Below are positions 8,933 to 18,032 of a stretch of DNA of 64,000 bases, piece by piece; the stretch's first letter is position 1; each line of letters opens with the position of its first letter. The stretch covers positions 1,384,812 to 1,448,811 of the forward strand of contig NZ_PZZN01000001.1 of the NCBI RefSeq assembly GCF_003046295.1, in the 5' to 3' direction. The stretch is from Sphingomonas aerolata (GTDB taxonomy: Bacteria; Pseudomonadota; Alphaproteobacteria; Sphingomonadales; Sphingomonadaceae). A model generated the notes under the pieces. That model was not told where the DNA came from, ran no database searches, and saw only the letters and a list, made by a program, of their open reading frames with translations. A program made the translations under genes and the position numbers.

Positions 8933-9631
8933 ATGACAGACACGAACGGCATGACCGACGAAACCGACCGCGCGCAGCGCCTGGCCGAGATCCGCGCGCG
9001 GATCGCCAAGGCCGCCGAGATCGCCGGTCGCAAGCCCGAGGACATCGCCTTGATCGCGGTGTCGAAGACGCATCCGGCGGCGGCGATCGAACCCCTGCTC
9101 GAACAGGGTCAGCGGATATTCGGCGAGAATCGCGTCCAAGAAGCGGCGGACAAATGGCCATCGCTCAAGGCGCGATACCCCGACGTCGTCCTGCACCTGA
9201 TCGGGCAGTTGCAGTCGAACAAGGCGGCGGATGCCGTCGCGTTGTTCGACTGCATCCATGTCGTCGATCGTCCGTCGCTGGTCACGGCGCTCGGCAAGGC
9301 GATGCGCGAGAGCGGGCGGCGCCCCGACTGCTATCTCCAGGTGAATATCGGTGATGAGCCGCAAAAGGGCGGCTGTGCGATCGCCGACTTGCCCGCGCTG
9401 CTCGACGCGGCCCGCGCGGCCGACCTCCCGGTTGCGGGGCTGATGTGCCTGCCTCCCGCCGACGTCGAGCCTGCGCCCTATTTCGCGCTGATGGCAAAGC
9501 TTGCGCGCGATTGCGGGCTGTCGGGGCTGAGCATGGGCATGTCCGATGATTTCGAGACCGCGGTGACGATCGGCGCGACGCATGTCCGGATCGGCAGCGC
9601 GCTGTTCGGCGCGCGGGGGCATCGCGCATGA
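8933..9631 (+). CDS. YggS family pyridoxal phosphate homeostasis protein
   Basis: This 232-residue single-domain PLP-binding protein is of the YggS/PROSC type, similar to the N-terminal barrel of alanine racemase. The PLP lysine is in LIAVSKTHP, followed by FGENRVQEAADKW, LHLIGQLQSNKA and the C-terminal SMGMSDDFETAVTIGATHVRIGSALFG, all family hallmarks. The ATG at 8933 (MTDTNG) is preferred over an upstream TTG; an internal ATG at 8951 is also possible. The family buffers PLP and affects amino-acid and keto-acid pools. The stop overlaps the HAD gene start (ATGA). Confidence 0.9.
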   Translation: MTDTNGMTDETDRAQRLAEIRARIAKAAEIAGRKPEDIALIAVSKTHPAAAIEPLLEQGQRIFGENRVQEAADKWPSLKARYPDVVLHLIGQLQSNKAADAVALFDCIHVVDRPSLVTALGKAMRESGRRPDCYLQVNIGDEPQKGGCAIADLPALLDAARAADLPVAGLMCLPPADVEPAPYFALMAKLARDCGLSGLSMGMSDDFETAVTIGATHVRIGSALFGARGHRA

Positions 9632-10311
9632 CCGGCGCCGTCCGGTTCGACGCGCTGCTGTTCGATTTCGATGGCGTGCTGATCGACAGCGAGGCGCTCG
9701 GCAACCGTCATATCGCCGAATGGCTGACCGCGGCGGGGCATCCGATCACCGCCGAGGAGTCGATGGCGAACTTCATGGGGCTTGCCGGGCCGCAATTCGT
9801 CGACGCGATCGAGCGCTGGATCGATCGGCCGCTGCCCGAGGCGTTCTACGCGGCGCGCAAGGCGGAGGATGACCGCATGATGGCCGCGGGTATCGAAGCG
9901 ATCGCAGGTGCGGTCGCCTTCGTCCGCGCCTTGCCGGCCGATCTGCCCAAGGCGATCGTCTCGTCGAGCCCGACCCGCTGGATCGCGCGGCACCTCGACC
10001 ATATCGGCCTGCGCGACGCGTTCGGCGATCATCTCTACAGCGGCCGCGAGCATGTCACGAACGGCAAGCCTGCGCCTGATCTCTATCTCTACGGTGCCGA
10101 ACGGCTCGGCGTCGACATCGGCCGGACCGCGATCCTCGAGGATTCGCCGGTCGGCGCGACCGGCGCGGTGGCCTCGGGCGGCTATGTCATCGGACTGTCG
10201 GCTGGGTCGCATTGCGGGCCGGACCACGGCGCGCGGCTGAACGCGATCGGCGTCGATGCGCTGGCCGACGATTTCGACGCGGTGGCACGCGTCCTGCGAG
10301 AGGGGGCCTAG
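9628..10311 (+). CDS. HAD superfamily phosphatase, beta-phosphoglucomutase-like subfamily
   Basis: The 227-residue protein has the HAD nucleophile motif DFDGVLIDSE (residues 13-22), motif II (IVSSSPTRW), the motif III lysine in TNGKPAPDLYLYGAERLG, and the acidic motif IV in ILEDSPVGATGA. The helical cap between motifs I and II is of the C1 type seen in sugar-phosphate phosphatases and mutases. The substrate cannot be told from sequence. It is coupled to yggS by a 4-bp overlap and runs convergently into the DUF218 gene, sharing 4 bp at the stops. Confidence 0.85.
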   Translation: MTGAVRFDALLFDFDGVLIDSEALGNRHIAEWLTAAGHPITAEESMANFMGLAGPQFVDAIERWIDRPLPEAFYAARKAEDDRMMAAGIEAIAGAVAFVRALPADLPKAIVSSSPTRWIARHLDHIGLRDAFGDHLYSGREHVTNGKPAPDLYLYGAERLGVDIGRTAILEDSPVGATGAVASGGYVIGLSAGSHCGPDHGARLNAIGVDALADDFDAVARVLREGA

Positions 10312-10820
10312 GCCCGCCGCCTGCGCAGGATCGCGCCGACGCCCGCGACCAGGTCATAGGGGATCGCCGCAGCCTCGCGTGCGCGCATCTTGATCTGGTA
10401 GCGGCGGCTGCCGCCATGCGGGACGTGAATCGCGCTGGCGGGCATGCCCAGCATCGCAAACAACATGCGGATGCGGGGCTGGTGATAGCCGTCGGTGCAG
10501 ATCATGCACTGGGCATAATGCCCCGCGCGGGCGAACCGGGTCGCTGCGATCACGCTCTGCAGCGTATCGAGACTGGCTTCGTCGAGATGGATCCGCGACC
10601 GATCGACCGTTTCCGCCAGCCGGTCGGCCATCACCGACGCCTCCGACGGACCATGACGGCCGATCGCGCCCGAACAGAACAGGTCCGCCTCGGTATAGCG
10701 TGCCGCCGCCGCTGCCGCGAACGCGATCCGTCGCTCGAGCGTCGGGCTCGGGCTGCCGTCCGCACGCACCGCGGCGCCGAACACGACGATCAGCCGCCGC
10801 GAGGGAGGGATATCGATCAA
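10308..10820 (-). CDS. YdcF-like protein with DUF218 domain
   Basis: The 170-residue product is almost entirely a DUF218 domain: a first strand LIVVFGAAV, an acid-rich loop (SPTLERRI), FCSGAIGRHGPSEASVM and DEASLDTLQSV. DUF218 proteins include YdcF (SAM-binding in E. coli) and envelope-related SanA/ElyC, and the exact role here is not evident. There is no signal peptide or membrane segment, unlike ElyC. The most plausible start is the TTG at 10820, which overlaps the ribA stop as TTGA; no ATG or GTG precedes the first strand in frame. Confidence 0.72.
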   Translation of the reverse strand: MIDIPPSRRLIVVFGAAVRADGSPSPTLERRIAFAAAAAARYTEADLFCSGAIGRHGPSEASVMADRLAETVDRSRIHLDEASLDTLQSVIAATRFARAGHYAQCMICTDGYHQPRIRMLFAMLGMPASAIHVPHGGSRRYQIKMRAREAAAIPYDLVAGVGAILRRRRA

Positions 10821-11872
10821 AGCTGATGTCCGGTGCGGTCGCGCTTGGTCGCGAGATAGCGGGCATTGTGCGGATTGGCGGGCAGCGCATGGGGGACGCG
10901 CTCCACGACCGTCACACCGGTCGCCTCCAGCCCGGCGACCTTGGCCGGATTGTTGGTGAGCAACCGGACCCGGTTCTGGCCGAGCAGGCTCAGCATCCGC
11001 GCGGCAACGCCGAAATCGCGTGCATCGATCGCGAAGCCCAGCCGGGTATTGGCGTCGACCGTGTCGAACCCCTGATCCTGCAGCGCATAGGCGCGCAGCT
11101 TGTTGACCAGGCCGATGCCGCGCCCCTCCTGACGCAGATAGAGCAATATGCCCCAGCCGCTGTGCTGGATCGCGTGAATCGCGGCATGGAGCTGCGGCCC
11201 GCAGTCGCATTTGAGGCTGCCGAGCACGTCACCGGTCAGGCATTCACTGTGCAGCCGGACGAGCGGGGCATCGCCGTTCGGCTGCCCGATCAGGAGGGCG
11301 ATGTGTTCGTCGGCGCTTTCCGGCGAACGGAAGGCGACGATCTCGGCATCCTCCGCGCCCTCGACCGGCAGCCGCGCCCGCGTCGCGATGACCAGCCGGG
11401 TCGCATCCTCATGCGCGTCGATATCGGCGGCGGTCGCGGTCGCCTCGGGCGCCCCGCTCCCGAGGAAAAAGGCGGGCAACAGCCCGGCGATCCGTGCGAG
11501 CCGCAACGCCGCTGCCGCGGCGTCGGGATGCGGGACGGGCAGGGTGCGGAACGGACCCTTGAGCGGCGTCGCGAGGTCGAACTGCGGATCGGCAAGCGCG
11601 GTCGCGGCGGGAAAGTCGATCCAGGGTGCGCGATCGACCAGGACGGGGGCAGTCGGGTCGGCCGCCTCGAGCTGATTGGCGAGCTTCAGCGTCACCGCCC
11701 GTCCCGACGAGATCAGCACCCCGCCGGTCGCCGGCGGATCGAATGCCGCGAGCCGGTCCGCGTCCGCCGTCTCGACCGCGAGCAACGTCAGTCCGTCGAT
11801 CGCGATCGGCCAGCCGCGGCGCAGGGCATCGACCGCGCGGGCCGCGGCGCGCGGATTGGGGCGATCGCTCAA
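10817..11872 (-). CDS. ribA: GTP cyclohydrolase II with degenerate N-terminal extension
   Basis: RibA catalyses the first committed step of riboflavin synthesis from GTP. In this 351-residue protein the C-terminal cyclohydrolase II domain (about 155-351) is complete: zinc ligands C211, C222 and C224 in HSECLTGDVLGSLKCDCG, then RQEGRGIGLVNKL. The first 150 residues resemble a DHBP synthase (RibB) fold but lack recognisable catalytic acidic motifs, so they are probably non-catalytic. The start is a TTG at 11872 overlapping the xthA stop as TTGA. The frame is open further upstream, but only antisense to xthA. Confidence 0.88.
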   Translation of the reverse strand: MSDRPNPRAAARAVDALRRGWPIAIDGLTLLAVETADADRLAAFDPPATGGVLISSGRAVTLKLANQLEAADPTAPVLVDRAPWIDFPAATALADPQFDLATPLKGPFRTLPVPHPDAAAAALRLARIAGLLPAFFLGSGAPEATATAADIDAHEDATRLVIATRARLPVEGAEDAEIVAFRSPESADEHIALLIGQPNGDAPLVRLHSECLTGDVLGSLKCDCGPQLHAAIHAIQHSGWGILLYLRQEGRGIGLVNKLRAYALQDQGFDTVDANTRLGFAIDARDFGVAARMLSLLGQNRVRLLTNNPAKVAGLEATGVTVVERVPHALPANPHNARYLATKRDRTGHQL

Positions 11873-12651
11873 AAGGCGAACTCGGTCAGGATCGGGATAT
11901 GGTCGGAGGGCTTGAGCCAGCTGCGGCACGGCTCGAAGACGTGATGCGCGATGGCGGCGTTCGCGGCCGCGCCCGTCGCCCACATGTGATCGAGCCGCCG
12001 CCCGCGATCGGACGTCGCCCAGTCCTTCGCGCGGTAGCTCCACCAGGTGAACAGCCGCGCAGGGGCGGGATGGAAGCGGCGGCCGAGATCGACCCAGTTT
12101 CCCGCCGCCTGGAGCCGGGCGAGCGCCTCGACCTCGACGGGCGTATGGCTGACGACATCGAGCAGCTGCTTGTGGCTCCAGACGTCCGCCTCGAGCGGCG
12201 CGATGTTGAAATCGCCGACCAGGATCGTCGGTCCGCTGAGCGTTTCCGACCAGCGCGTCATCCGCTCCAGAAAATCGAGCTTCTGGCCGAATTTCGGATT
12301 GGCGTCGCGGTCGGGGACGTCGCCGCCAGCGGGAATGTACACATTCTCCAGCCGCACGCCGTTTTCCAGGCGCACGCCGACGTGGCGGGCTTCGCTGTTC
12401 GCCTGCCAGTCGAACCGGTCGTCGGCGACGATCGGCACCTTGCTCAGGATCGCGACGCCGTGATGCATGCGCTGGCCGTGGAGCACGATATGCTCATAGC
12501 CGAGCGCGCGGAACGTTTCGAAGGGGAAGTCGTCGTCGACGACCTTGGTTTCCTGGAGGCACAGGATGTCGGGCGCGGCTTCCTTCAGAAACTGCTCGAC
12601 GATGGCGATCCGGAAGCGGACCGAGTTGATGTTCCAGGAGACGATTTTCAC
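11869..12651 (-). CDS. xth: Exodeoxyribonuclease III (AP endonuclease)
   Basis: This 260-residue member of the EEP nuclease family repairs abasic sites and trims 3' ends. The motifs are in order: KIVSWNINSVRFR (start), LCLQETKVVDDDFP (catalytic Glu), YIPAGGDVPD, ILVGDFNIAPLEADV (Asp/Asn pair) and the C-terminal SDHIPILTEF with the catalytic Asp-His. The length matches XthA/ExoA proteins. It is the first gene of an xth-ribA-DUF218 string joined by 4-bp overlaps. The ATG is at the natural start of the first beta strand. Confidence 0.94.
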   Translation of the reverse strand: MKIVSWNINSVRFRIAIVEQFLKEAAPDILCLQETKVVDDDFPFETFRALGYEHIVLHGQRMHHGVAILSKVPIVADDRFDWQANSEARHVGVRLENGVRLENVYIPAGGDVPDRDANPKFGQKLDFLERMTRWSETLSGPTILVGDFNIAPLEADVWSHKQLLDVVSHTPVEVEALARLQAAGNWVDLGRRFHPAPARLFTWWSYRAKDWATSDRGRRLDHMWATGAAANAAIAHHVFEPCRSWLKPSDHIPILTEFAF

Positions 12652-12720
12652 GCGTGCGATGTAGCGCCGCGTGGGGGTGGCGACAAGGATCGCGCGGCGG
12701 CGTTCCGATCAACGAAAAGA

Positions 12721-12735
12721 CCCCCGCTCCGGGGG
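12721..12735. terminator. Short GC hairpin in the lolA-xth gap
   Basis: CCCCCG and CGGGGG pair perfectly around a 3-nt loop, about 180 bp downstream of the lolA stop in the 261-bp gap between lolA and xth (both on the minus strand). There is no U-tract. Nothing else in 12652-12912 looks coding or regulatory to me. Confidence 0.3.
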
Positions 12736-12912
12736 CGTGGAGCGAGGGCCGACTCAGCGTTCGTCACGCAGGCAGACAATGGGGACACCATCCGGGCAAC
12801 AGGGGGAAAAATCCCGAATGCCCCACATCCGCGACTCAGCCCCTAGCGCCAGGAACCTGTCGCCGGGATGAATGAAACGACAATGCCGTTCATTTTCAGG
12901 GGGTGGCCAGGC

Positions 12913-13533
12913 TCACCGCGTCCGGCGCGGGTCGTTCCACCGGAAGGTGTTGTCGCTGACCGGTCCGCCGAATTTCTGCTTGGACAGGCGGATGGTGGTC
13001 CGGTTGTTCTGGCTGTCGAGCGCGACCCAGCCCTGCAGCATCAGCCCGCCGGGGGCGGCGGCATCGCGTGCGAAGACCAAGGTGATGCGGCCATATTCGG
13101 GATGCTTGGGGTCGTTCGCCTCGACCGAGACGACGCGGTTGTCATAGCCGGGGACCAGCTTGGCATAGCGCGTGATGTCGCGGCTCGGGTCGAGCAGCAC
13201 GCCGAGCGGCGAGTTCTTGATCGGCCAGCGCTGCACCTGCTTTACCGAATAGTCGATGAAGGTCAGCGCGCCGCCCTCGGCCACGATCAGGATCGGCACG
13301 CCCTTCTCATACTGAAACCGCAGCTTGCCCGGCTTCTTGAGCGTCAGCACGCCGGTCAGCACCTTGCCGTTGCGATCCGCCTGCGAAAAGTCCGCGGTCA
13401 TCGTCGTGACCGATTGCAGGTGCTTCTGGACGGCAGCGAGATCACCGGTCGCCTGTGCGGCGATCGGCGACGGCACGGCGGCGACCGAGAGGGCGGCGAT
13501 CGTCGCGATCACCGCGGGGCGGGTGTTGAACAT
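12913..13533 (-). CDS. lolA: Outer membrane lipoprotein carrier protein LolA
   Basis: LolA ferries lipoproteins across the periplasm from LolCDE to the outer membrane. The 206-residue precursor has a signal peptide ending near PIAAQA. The mature part shows the LolA half-barrel pattern: VTTMTADFSQAD, VLTLKKPGKLRFQYEKG, SPLGVLLDPSRDITRYA and a C-terminal LDSQNNRTTIRLSKQKF. The length is typical. It lies downstream of ftsK on the same strand, a neighbourhood seen in many proteobacteria, but 211 bp containing an inverted-repeat element separate them. Confidence 0.9.
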   Translation of the reverse strand: MFNTRPAVIATIAALSVAAVPSPIAAQATGDLAAVQKHLQSVTTMTADFSQADRNGKVLTGVLTLKKPGKLRFQYEKGVPILIVAEGGALTFIDYSVKQVQRWPIKNSPLGVLLDPSRDITRYAKLVPGYDNRVVSVEANDPKHPEYGRITLVFARDAAAPGGLMLQGWVALDSQNNRTTIRLSKQKFGGPVSDNTFRWNDPRRTR

Positions 13534-13628
13534 CGAAATCTCCTTGGACGCCGGGCAATGCCGGGCCCGGCTTGAACGGGTTGTGAACTGGGATGCGTGA
13601 GGATTGGGCCATCACCGCCAGAGCCTGC

Positions 13629-13709
13629 GTCATCCTGGGCTCGACCCAGGATCCAGAGCCGCATAGGCCGGGTCTTGTGGCTCTGGATCCCAGCCTTCGC
13701 TGGGATGAC
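13629..13709. repeat. Intergenic long inverted repeat, copy 1
   Basis: The left arm begins GTCATCCTGGG and runs through GGATCCAGAGCC; the right arm mirrors it from GGCTCTGGATCC to GGGATGAC at 13709. Each arm also contains its own small hairpin (CCTGGG...CCCAGG and CCCAGC...GCTGGG). It lies between ftsK and lolA and looks like a non-autonomous repeat of the family common in sphingomonad and caulobacter intergenic regions. Related copies are at 34111-34204 and 38305-38412. Confidence 0.8.
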
Positions 13710-13744
13710 GGGCAGGGTGTGCTGGACGCCCCCCCCTCAAGCCC

Positions 13745-16060
13745 TCAGATCGCATGCCCTTCTGTATCGCGCAGGACCTCGCGGCGTCCGACATGATCGG
13801 GCCGACCGACGATGCCGTCCTTTTCCATCCGCTCGATCAACCGTGCGGCCGAGTTGTAGCCGATCCGCAACTGCCGCTGCAGCCACGAGGTCGAGGCCTT
13901 TTGCGATTCGCAGACCAGCTGGATGGCGTTGCGATATTGCTGGTCCTCCGCCGAATCCTCGCCGGTCGGCGAGCCTTCGAGCGTGAAGCCGTCCTCGGGC
14001 TCCTCGGTGACCGACGAGATGTAGTCGGGCAGGCCCTGCGACCGCCAGTGATCCGCCACCAGCCGGACCTCGTCATCGCTGACGAACGGGCCGTGGACGC
14101 GGACGATGCCCTTGCCGCCGGGCATGTAGAGCATGTCGCCCTTGCCGAGCAGCTGTTCGGCACCCTGTTCGCCGAGGATGGTGCGAGAATCGATCTTCGA
14201 CGTGACGTGGAAGCTGATGCGCGTCGGCAAATTCGCCTTGATGACGCCGGTGATGACGTCGACCGACGGCCGTTGCGTCGCCATGATCAGGTGGATGCCC
14301 GCCGCGCGTGCCTTCTGCGCGAGCCGCTGGATGAGGAATTCAACCTCCTTGCCCGCAGTCATCATCAGATCGGCAAGCTCGTCGACGATCACCACGATCT
14401 GCGGCAGCACGTCATATTCGAGCTTCTCCTCCTCGTACATCGGCGCGCCGGTGTCGGGATGATAGCCGGTCTGCACCTTCCGACCCAGCGGTTGCCCCTT
14501 GGCCTTGGCACCACGCACCTTGTCGTTGAAGCCGGCGAGGCTGCGCACGCCGACGGAGGACATCTGGCGATAGCGATCCTCCATCGTCTCGACCGCCCAT
14601 TTCAGCGCGCGCACCGCCTTGGCGGGATCGGTCACGACCGGCGACAGCAGATGCGGGATGTCGTCATACATGCTCAGTTCGAGCATCTTCGGATCGATCA
14701 TGATCATCCGGCACTGGTTCGGCGTCAGCTTGTACAGCAGCGACAGGATCATGCTGTTGAGCCCGACCGACTTGCCCGACCCCGTCGTACCCGCGACCAG
14801 CAGATGCGGCATCGGCGCGAGGTCGGCGATCACCGAATCGCCCGCGATGTTCTTGCCCAGAATGATCGGCAGCTGCGCGGCCTGATCCTCGAACGTCTGG
14901 CTGCCGACGAGCTCGTGGAGGGACACCGCCTCGCGCCGCGCATTGGGCAGTTCGATGCCGATCACATTGCGTCCCGGGATCACTGCGACGCGTGCGGAGA
15001 TCGCCGACATGTTGCGCGCGATGTCGTCGGCCAGCGCGATCACGCGGCTCGCCTTGATGCCGGGCGCGGGCTCGAGCTCGTACATCGTCACGACCGGGCC
15101 CGGCCGCACCTCGATGATCGATCCCTTGACGTGGAAATCGTCGAGCACGTTCTCCAGCAGCCGCGCGTTGCGTTCGAGCCCGGCCTTGTCGACGACATTG
15201 CCCTGGCTCGGCGGCGACGGCGTCAGCAGGTCGACGCTCGGCAGCGTGTAGTTGTCGCGCAGGTCGAGCTGGCGTTCCTTGGGTTTCGCCTGCGACGGCG
15301 CGTTCTGGCGGTCGGCGATGACGGGCGCGGGGCGTGGATCGGGTTCGGCGATCGCGCGCGGCTCGACGGGCTTGCGCGTCAGCGTCAGCGGCTCGTCCTC
15401 GTCGTCAGGCCCACCGACATAGCCGTCGGCCCCGTCATCATAGCCGAGCGCCGGGATCCGGTTGCGCCGGAAGCGCCACTTGCGCTCGCCCAAATCGATC
15501 TCGATGCTCTTGCCCCAGACGATCGCCCCCGCGATCGCGGCGACCAGTCCGACGGCGCGCGCCGACCAGAGTTCGGCGACCGGCTGGCCCAGGAATCCAA
15601 GACCCCAATGCACCGCATTGGCGACCGACAGGCCGATGATGCCACCCCAGCCTGCAGGAAGTGCGAGCACCGAAGCGTCGGATACGAAGGCGAGCGCGCT
15701 GGCCATCAGCGCGACGCCGAGCGCCGCGCCGCGCAGCATCCGTGCCCAGCGTCCGACCGGCAGGTCGCGCCACAGCCGCATCGCAAGGATCGGCCCGACC
15801 GGCAGCAGCAGCGCGACGGCGGGCCCGAACAGCGACAGCGCGATATCGGCGAACCACGCGCCCGGCGGCCCGATCAGGTTGGCGGGATAGCCGCCCGACG
15901 CGGTGTTCAGCGCCGGATCGCTGGCATGATAGCTGGCCAACGCCAGCGCCATCAGCAACGTCGCGACGAACAGCGCGATCGCGGCGATCAGCGCGCCGCT
16001 GCGCACCGCCCCCGCCTTTACCGTCTCACGCCATAAGGCTGGCTGCGCGCGGCTGGCCAT
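13745..16060 (-). CDS. ftsK: DNA translocase FtsK
   Basis: This 771-residue septal DNA pump clears and aligns chromosome termini during division. Four membrane segments occupy about residues 20-190, followed by an acidic, proline-rich linker that is short compared with E. coli FtsK. The alpha and beta motor domains contain Walker A GTTGSGKS (about 423-430), Walker B in PQIVVIVDELADLMM, and the MATQRPSVDVITG stretch. The gamma winged-helix domain that reads KOPS is the last 65 or so residues (RLIERMEKDGIVGRPDHVG). It is divergent from the UbiH-type gene across 143 bp. Confidence 0.96.
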   Translation of the reverse strand: MASRAQPALWRETVKAGAVRSGALIAAIALFVATLLMALALASYHASDPALNTASGGYPANLIGPPGAWFADIALSLFGPAVALLLPVGPILAMRLWRDLPVGRWARMLRGAALGVALMASALAFVSDASVLALPAGWGGIIGLSVANAVHWGLGFLGQPVAELWSARAVGLVAAIAGAIVWGKSIEIDLGERKWRFRRNRIPALGYDDGADGYVGGPDDEDEPLTLTRKPVEPRAIAEPDPRPAPVIADRQNAPSQAKPKERQLDLRDNYTLPSVDLLTPSPPSQGNVVDKAGLERNARLLENVLDDFHVKGSIIEVRPGPVVTMYELEPAPGIKASRVIALADDIARNMSAISARVAVIPGRNVIGIELPNARREAVSLHELVGSQTFEDQAAQLPIILGKNIAGDSVIADLAPMPHLLVAGTTGSGKSVGLNSMILSLLYKLTPNQCRMIMIDPKMLELSMYDDIPHLLSPVVTDPAKAVRALKWAVETMEDRYRQMSSVGVRSLAGFNDKVRGAKAKGQPLGRKVQTGYHPDTGAPMYEEEKLEYDVLPQIVVIVDELADLMMTAGKEVEFLIQRLAQKARAAGIHLIMATQRPSVDVITGVIKANLPTRISFHVTSKIDSRTILGEQGAEQLLGKGDMLYMPGGKGIVRVHGPFVSDDEVRLVADHWRSQGLPDYISSVTEEPEDGFTLEGSPTGEDSAEDQQYRNAIQLVCESQKASTSWLQRQLRIGYNSAARLIERMEKDGIVGRPDHVGRREVLRDTEGHAI

Positions 16061-16203
16061 GACCTCAAATCCTTCAATGTGCGAAAATCCGACTTTTCAT
16101 CGCGCCGGGCGGGTCCGACGTCAAGGCGAGCACGCGACAACACGGGTTAAAGCGACCCCGGATCGTCGTTGGCAGCGGCGGGCGGGCGGGATAGAGCGGC
16201 ATC

Positions 16204-17418
16204 ATGGACACAGATGTACTCATCCTCGGTGGCGGGCTGGTCGGTGCGACGCTCGCCGTGGCGCTCGACGTGCACGGCATCTCGACGATCGTGATCGATC
16301 CGGCGGACCCCGCGGTCACGCTGGCGCCGGGCTTCGATGGCCGGGCTTCGGCGGTGGCGAGCGCGAGCCACCGGATGCTCGATGCGATCGGCGTCGGCGC
16401 GACGCTGGCGGGGCAGGGCTGCGCGATCCGCCAGATCCGCGTCAGCGACGGGCTGGAACCGGGCAAGCTCGATTTCGTCCCCGCCGCGGACGACGGCGCG
16501 CTGGGCACGATGTACGAGAACAAGCTGCTCCGTCACACGCTGTTCGATGCCGCGAGCGCGGCGGCGCATGTCGACCTGCGGATGATGACGCGCGCGACCG
16601 ATCTCGACCGCAGCGCTGCGGGGGTGACCGCGACGCTCGATTCGGGCGCGGTGGTCCGCGCGCCGCTGGTCGTCGTCGCCGAGGGGCGCAAGTCGCCGAC
16701 GCGCGAGGCAGCCGGGATCACGATGGCGCACTGGTCCTATGATCACACCGCGATCATCGCCGCCTTTCATCACGAACGCTCGCATGAGGATGTCGCCTAC
16801 GAGATCTTCTACGCCAGCGGCCCGTTCGCGCTGCTGCCGCTGCCCGACGATGCGGAGGGGCATCGCTCGGCGATCGTGTGGACGGTCGACACGAAGAACG
16901 CCGCGGGGATGCTCAAGATGGGCGACCGCGCCTTCCTCGCCGAGGCGAGCAAGCGCATGGGCGGATTTCTCGGCGAGCTGTCGACGCTGACGCCGCGCTC
17001 CTCCTATCCGCTCGGCTTTCAGCACGCCGCCCGGATCACCGACACGCGGCTCGCGCTGGTCGGCGATGCGGCGCACGGCATCCACCCGATCGCCGGACAG
17101 GGGCTCAATCTCGGCTTTCGCGACGTGGCGACGCTCGCCGAGGTTCTGGTCGAGGGCAAGCGCCTCGGCCTCGATCTCGGCGACGCGGCGCTGCTCGCGC
17201 GTTACCAGCGCTGGCGCGGGCTCGACACGTTCATGACCGCGGCCGCGACCGACACGCTGACCCGGTTGTTCGGCATGCCCGGCAAGACCGCGAGTGCGGT
17301 GCGCCGCTTCGGCATCAGCGCGGTCAACGCGCTACCGCCGCTCAAGGATCGCTTCATGGCAGAGGCGCGCGGCGAGAGCGGCGACCTGCCCAAGCTGCTT
17401 CAGGGCCTGACGATCTGA
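16204..17418 (+). CDS. UbiH/UbiF/COQ6-type FAD-dependent hydroxylase
   Basis: The 404-residue flavoprotein monooxygenase has the N-terminal dinucleotide fold LILGGGLVGATLA (residues 6-18), the DG-type motif in VVVAEGRKSPTR, and the second FAD motif LVGDAAHGIHPIAGQGLNLGFRD (from about residue 285), characteristic of the ubiquinone-ring hydroxylase family. It probably hydroxylates a ring position in ubiquinone synthesis; whether it corresponds to UbiH, UbiF, UbiI or a broad UbiL/UbiM enzyme cannot be decided from sequence alone. Its 3' end overlaps the convergent DUF2238 gene by 19 bp. Confidence 0.85.
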   Translation: MDTDVLILGGGLVGATLAVALDVHGISTIVIDPADPAVTLAPGFDGRASAVASASHRMLDAIGVGATLAGQGCAIRQIRVSDGLEPGKLDFVPAADDGALGTMYENKLLRHTLFDAASAAAHVDLRMMTRATDLDRSAAGVTATLDSGAVVRAPLVVVAEGRKSPTREAAGITMAHWSYDHTAIIAAFHHERSHEDVAYEIFYASGPFALLPLPDDAEGHRSAIVWTVDTKNAAGMLKMGDRAFLAEASKRMGGFLGELSTLTPRSSYPLGFQHAARITDTRLALVGDAAHGIHPIAGQGLNLGFRDVATLAEVLVEGKRLGLDLGDAALLARYQRWRGLDTFMTAAATDTLTRLFGMPGKTASAVRRFGISAVNALPPLKDRFMAEARGESGDLPKLLQGLTI

Positions 17419-18032
17419 CCATCACCCGCCCGCGCGATCTGGCGATCGTGCGGGCGGGACAGCAGCATGACGGCGAGTGCGGCGCCGACCAGGCACATGA
17501 GCATGTCCCACTGCGTATCCCAGGGGTCGCCCTGCGTCCCGAGAAACGCGTCTGCGCCCTCGCCGAGCGAAACCGCCGCACCGAATTCGATCAGTTCGTA
17601 CAGCGCGCTGATGGCGAGGCAATAGGCAAGCACGGTGATGGTCACCAGCCGTGGCGAGGCGATATGCCGACCCCGGATCAACAGCTCGCGCAGCACGATC
17701 GCGGGGACGAACCCCTGGATCAGGTGACCGAACCGATCATAGGGATTGCGCGCGAGATGCAGCCAGTCCTGCACCATGAAACCGGCCGGGACGCGGGCAT
17801 AGCTATAGGCGCCACCCAGCATCAGCACGAAGCCGTGAAACGCGAGCAGGGATAGCGCCAGAGGGGTGAAGGCGAACCGGTGGCGCAGCGCCACGAGGAT
17901 CGGAAAGGCGATCAGGACGGGCGCCACCTCCATCCACCAGGTGGCGCGGTCGAAGGGAGACCATCCCGATGCCGCAAGCCCGATGCTCCAGCCCGCCCCC
18001 AGCATGACGAGGCGGCGGTCGAGTTTCGACAT
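17400..18032 (-). CDS. YjdF-like DUF2238 membrane protein
   Basis: This 210-residue integral membrane protein has about six hydrophobic segments and the DUF2238 signatures NPYDRFGHLIQGFVPA and SALYELIEF...QGDPWDTQWDMLM. The family is related to VanZ-like membrane proteins; its function is unknown. It is the last gene of a string cnoX-LON-Trm112-DUF2238 (minus strand), beginning at the last base of the preceding stop. Its C-terminal tail overlaps the end of the convergent UbiH-type gene, so the two transcripts are antisense over their 3' ends. Confidence 0.8.
   Translation of the reverse strand: MSKLDRRLVMLGAGWSIGLAASGWSPFDRATWWMEVAPVLIAFPILVALRHRFAFTPLALSLLAFHGFVLMLGGAYSYARVPAGFMVQDWLHLARNPYDRFGHLIQGFVPAIVLRELLIRGRHIASPRLVTITVLAYCLAISALYELIEFGAAVSLGEGADAFLGTQGDPWDTQWDMLMCLVGAALAVMLLSRPHDRQIARAGDGQIVRP

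Noticed and set aside
12654..12875. Short open frames between xth and lolA
   Set aside because: Low-complexity composition, no start signal and a hairpin inside; treated as non-coding.
13754..16036. Very long open frame (760 codons) opposite ftsK
   Set aside because: It is antisense to a complete ftsK, is rich in Arg/Asp/His typical of GC-rich shadow frames, and shows no domain.
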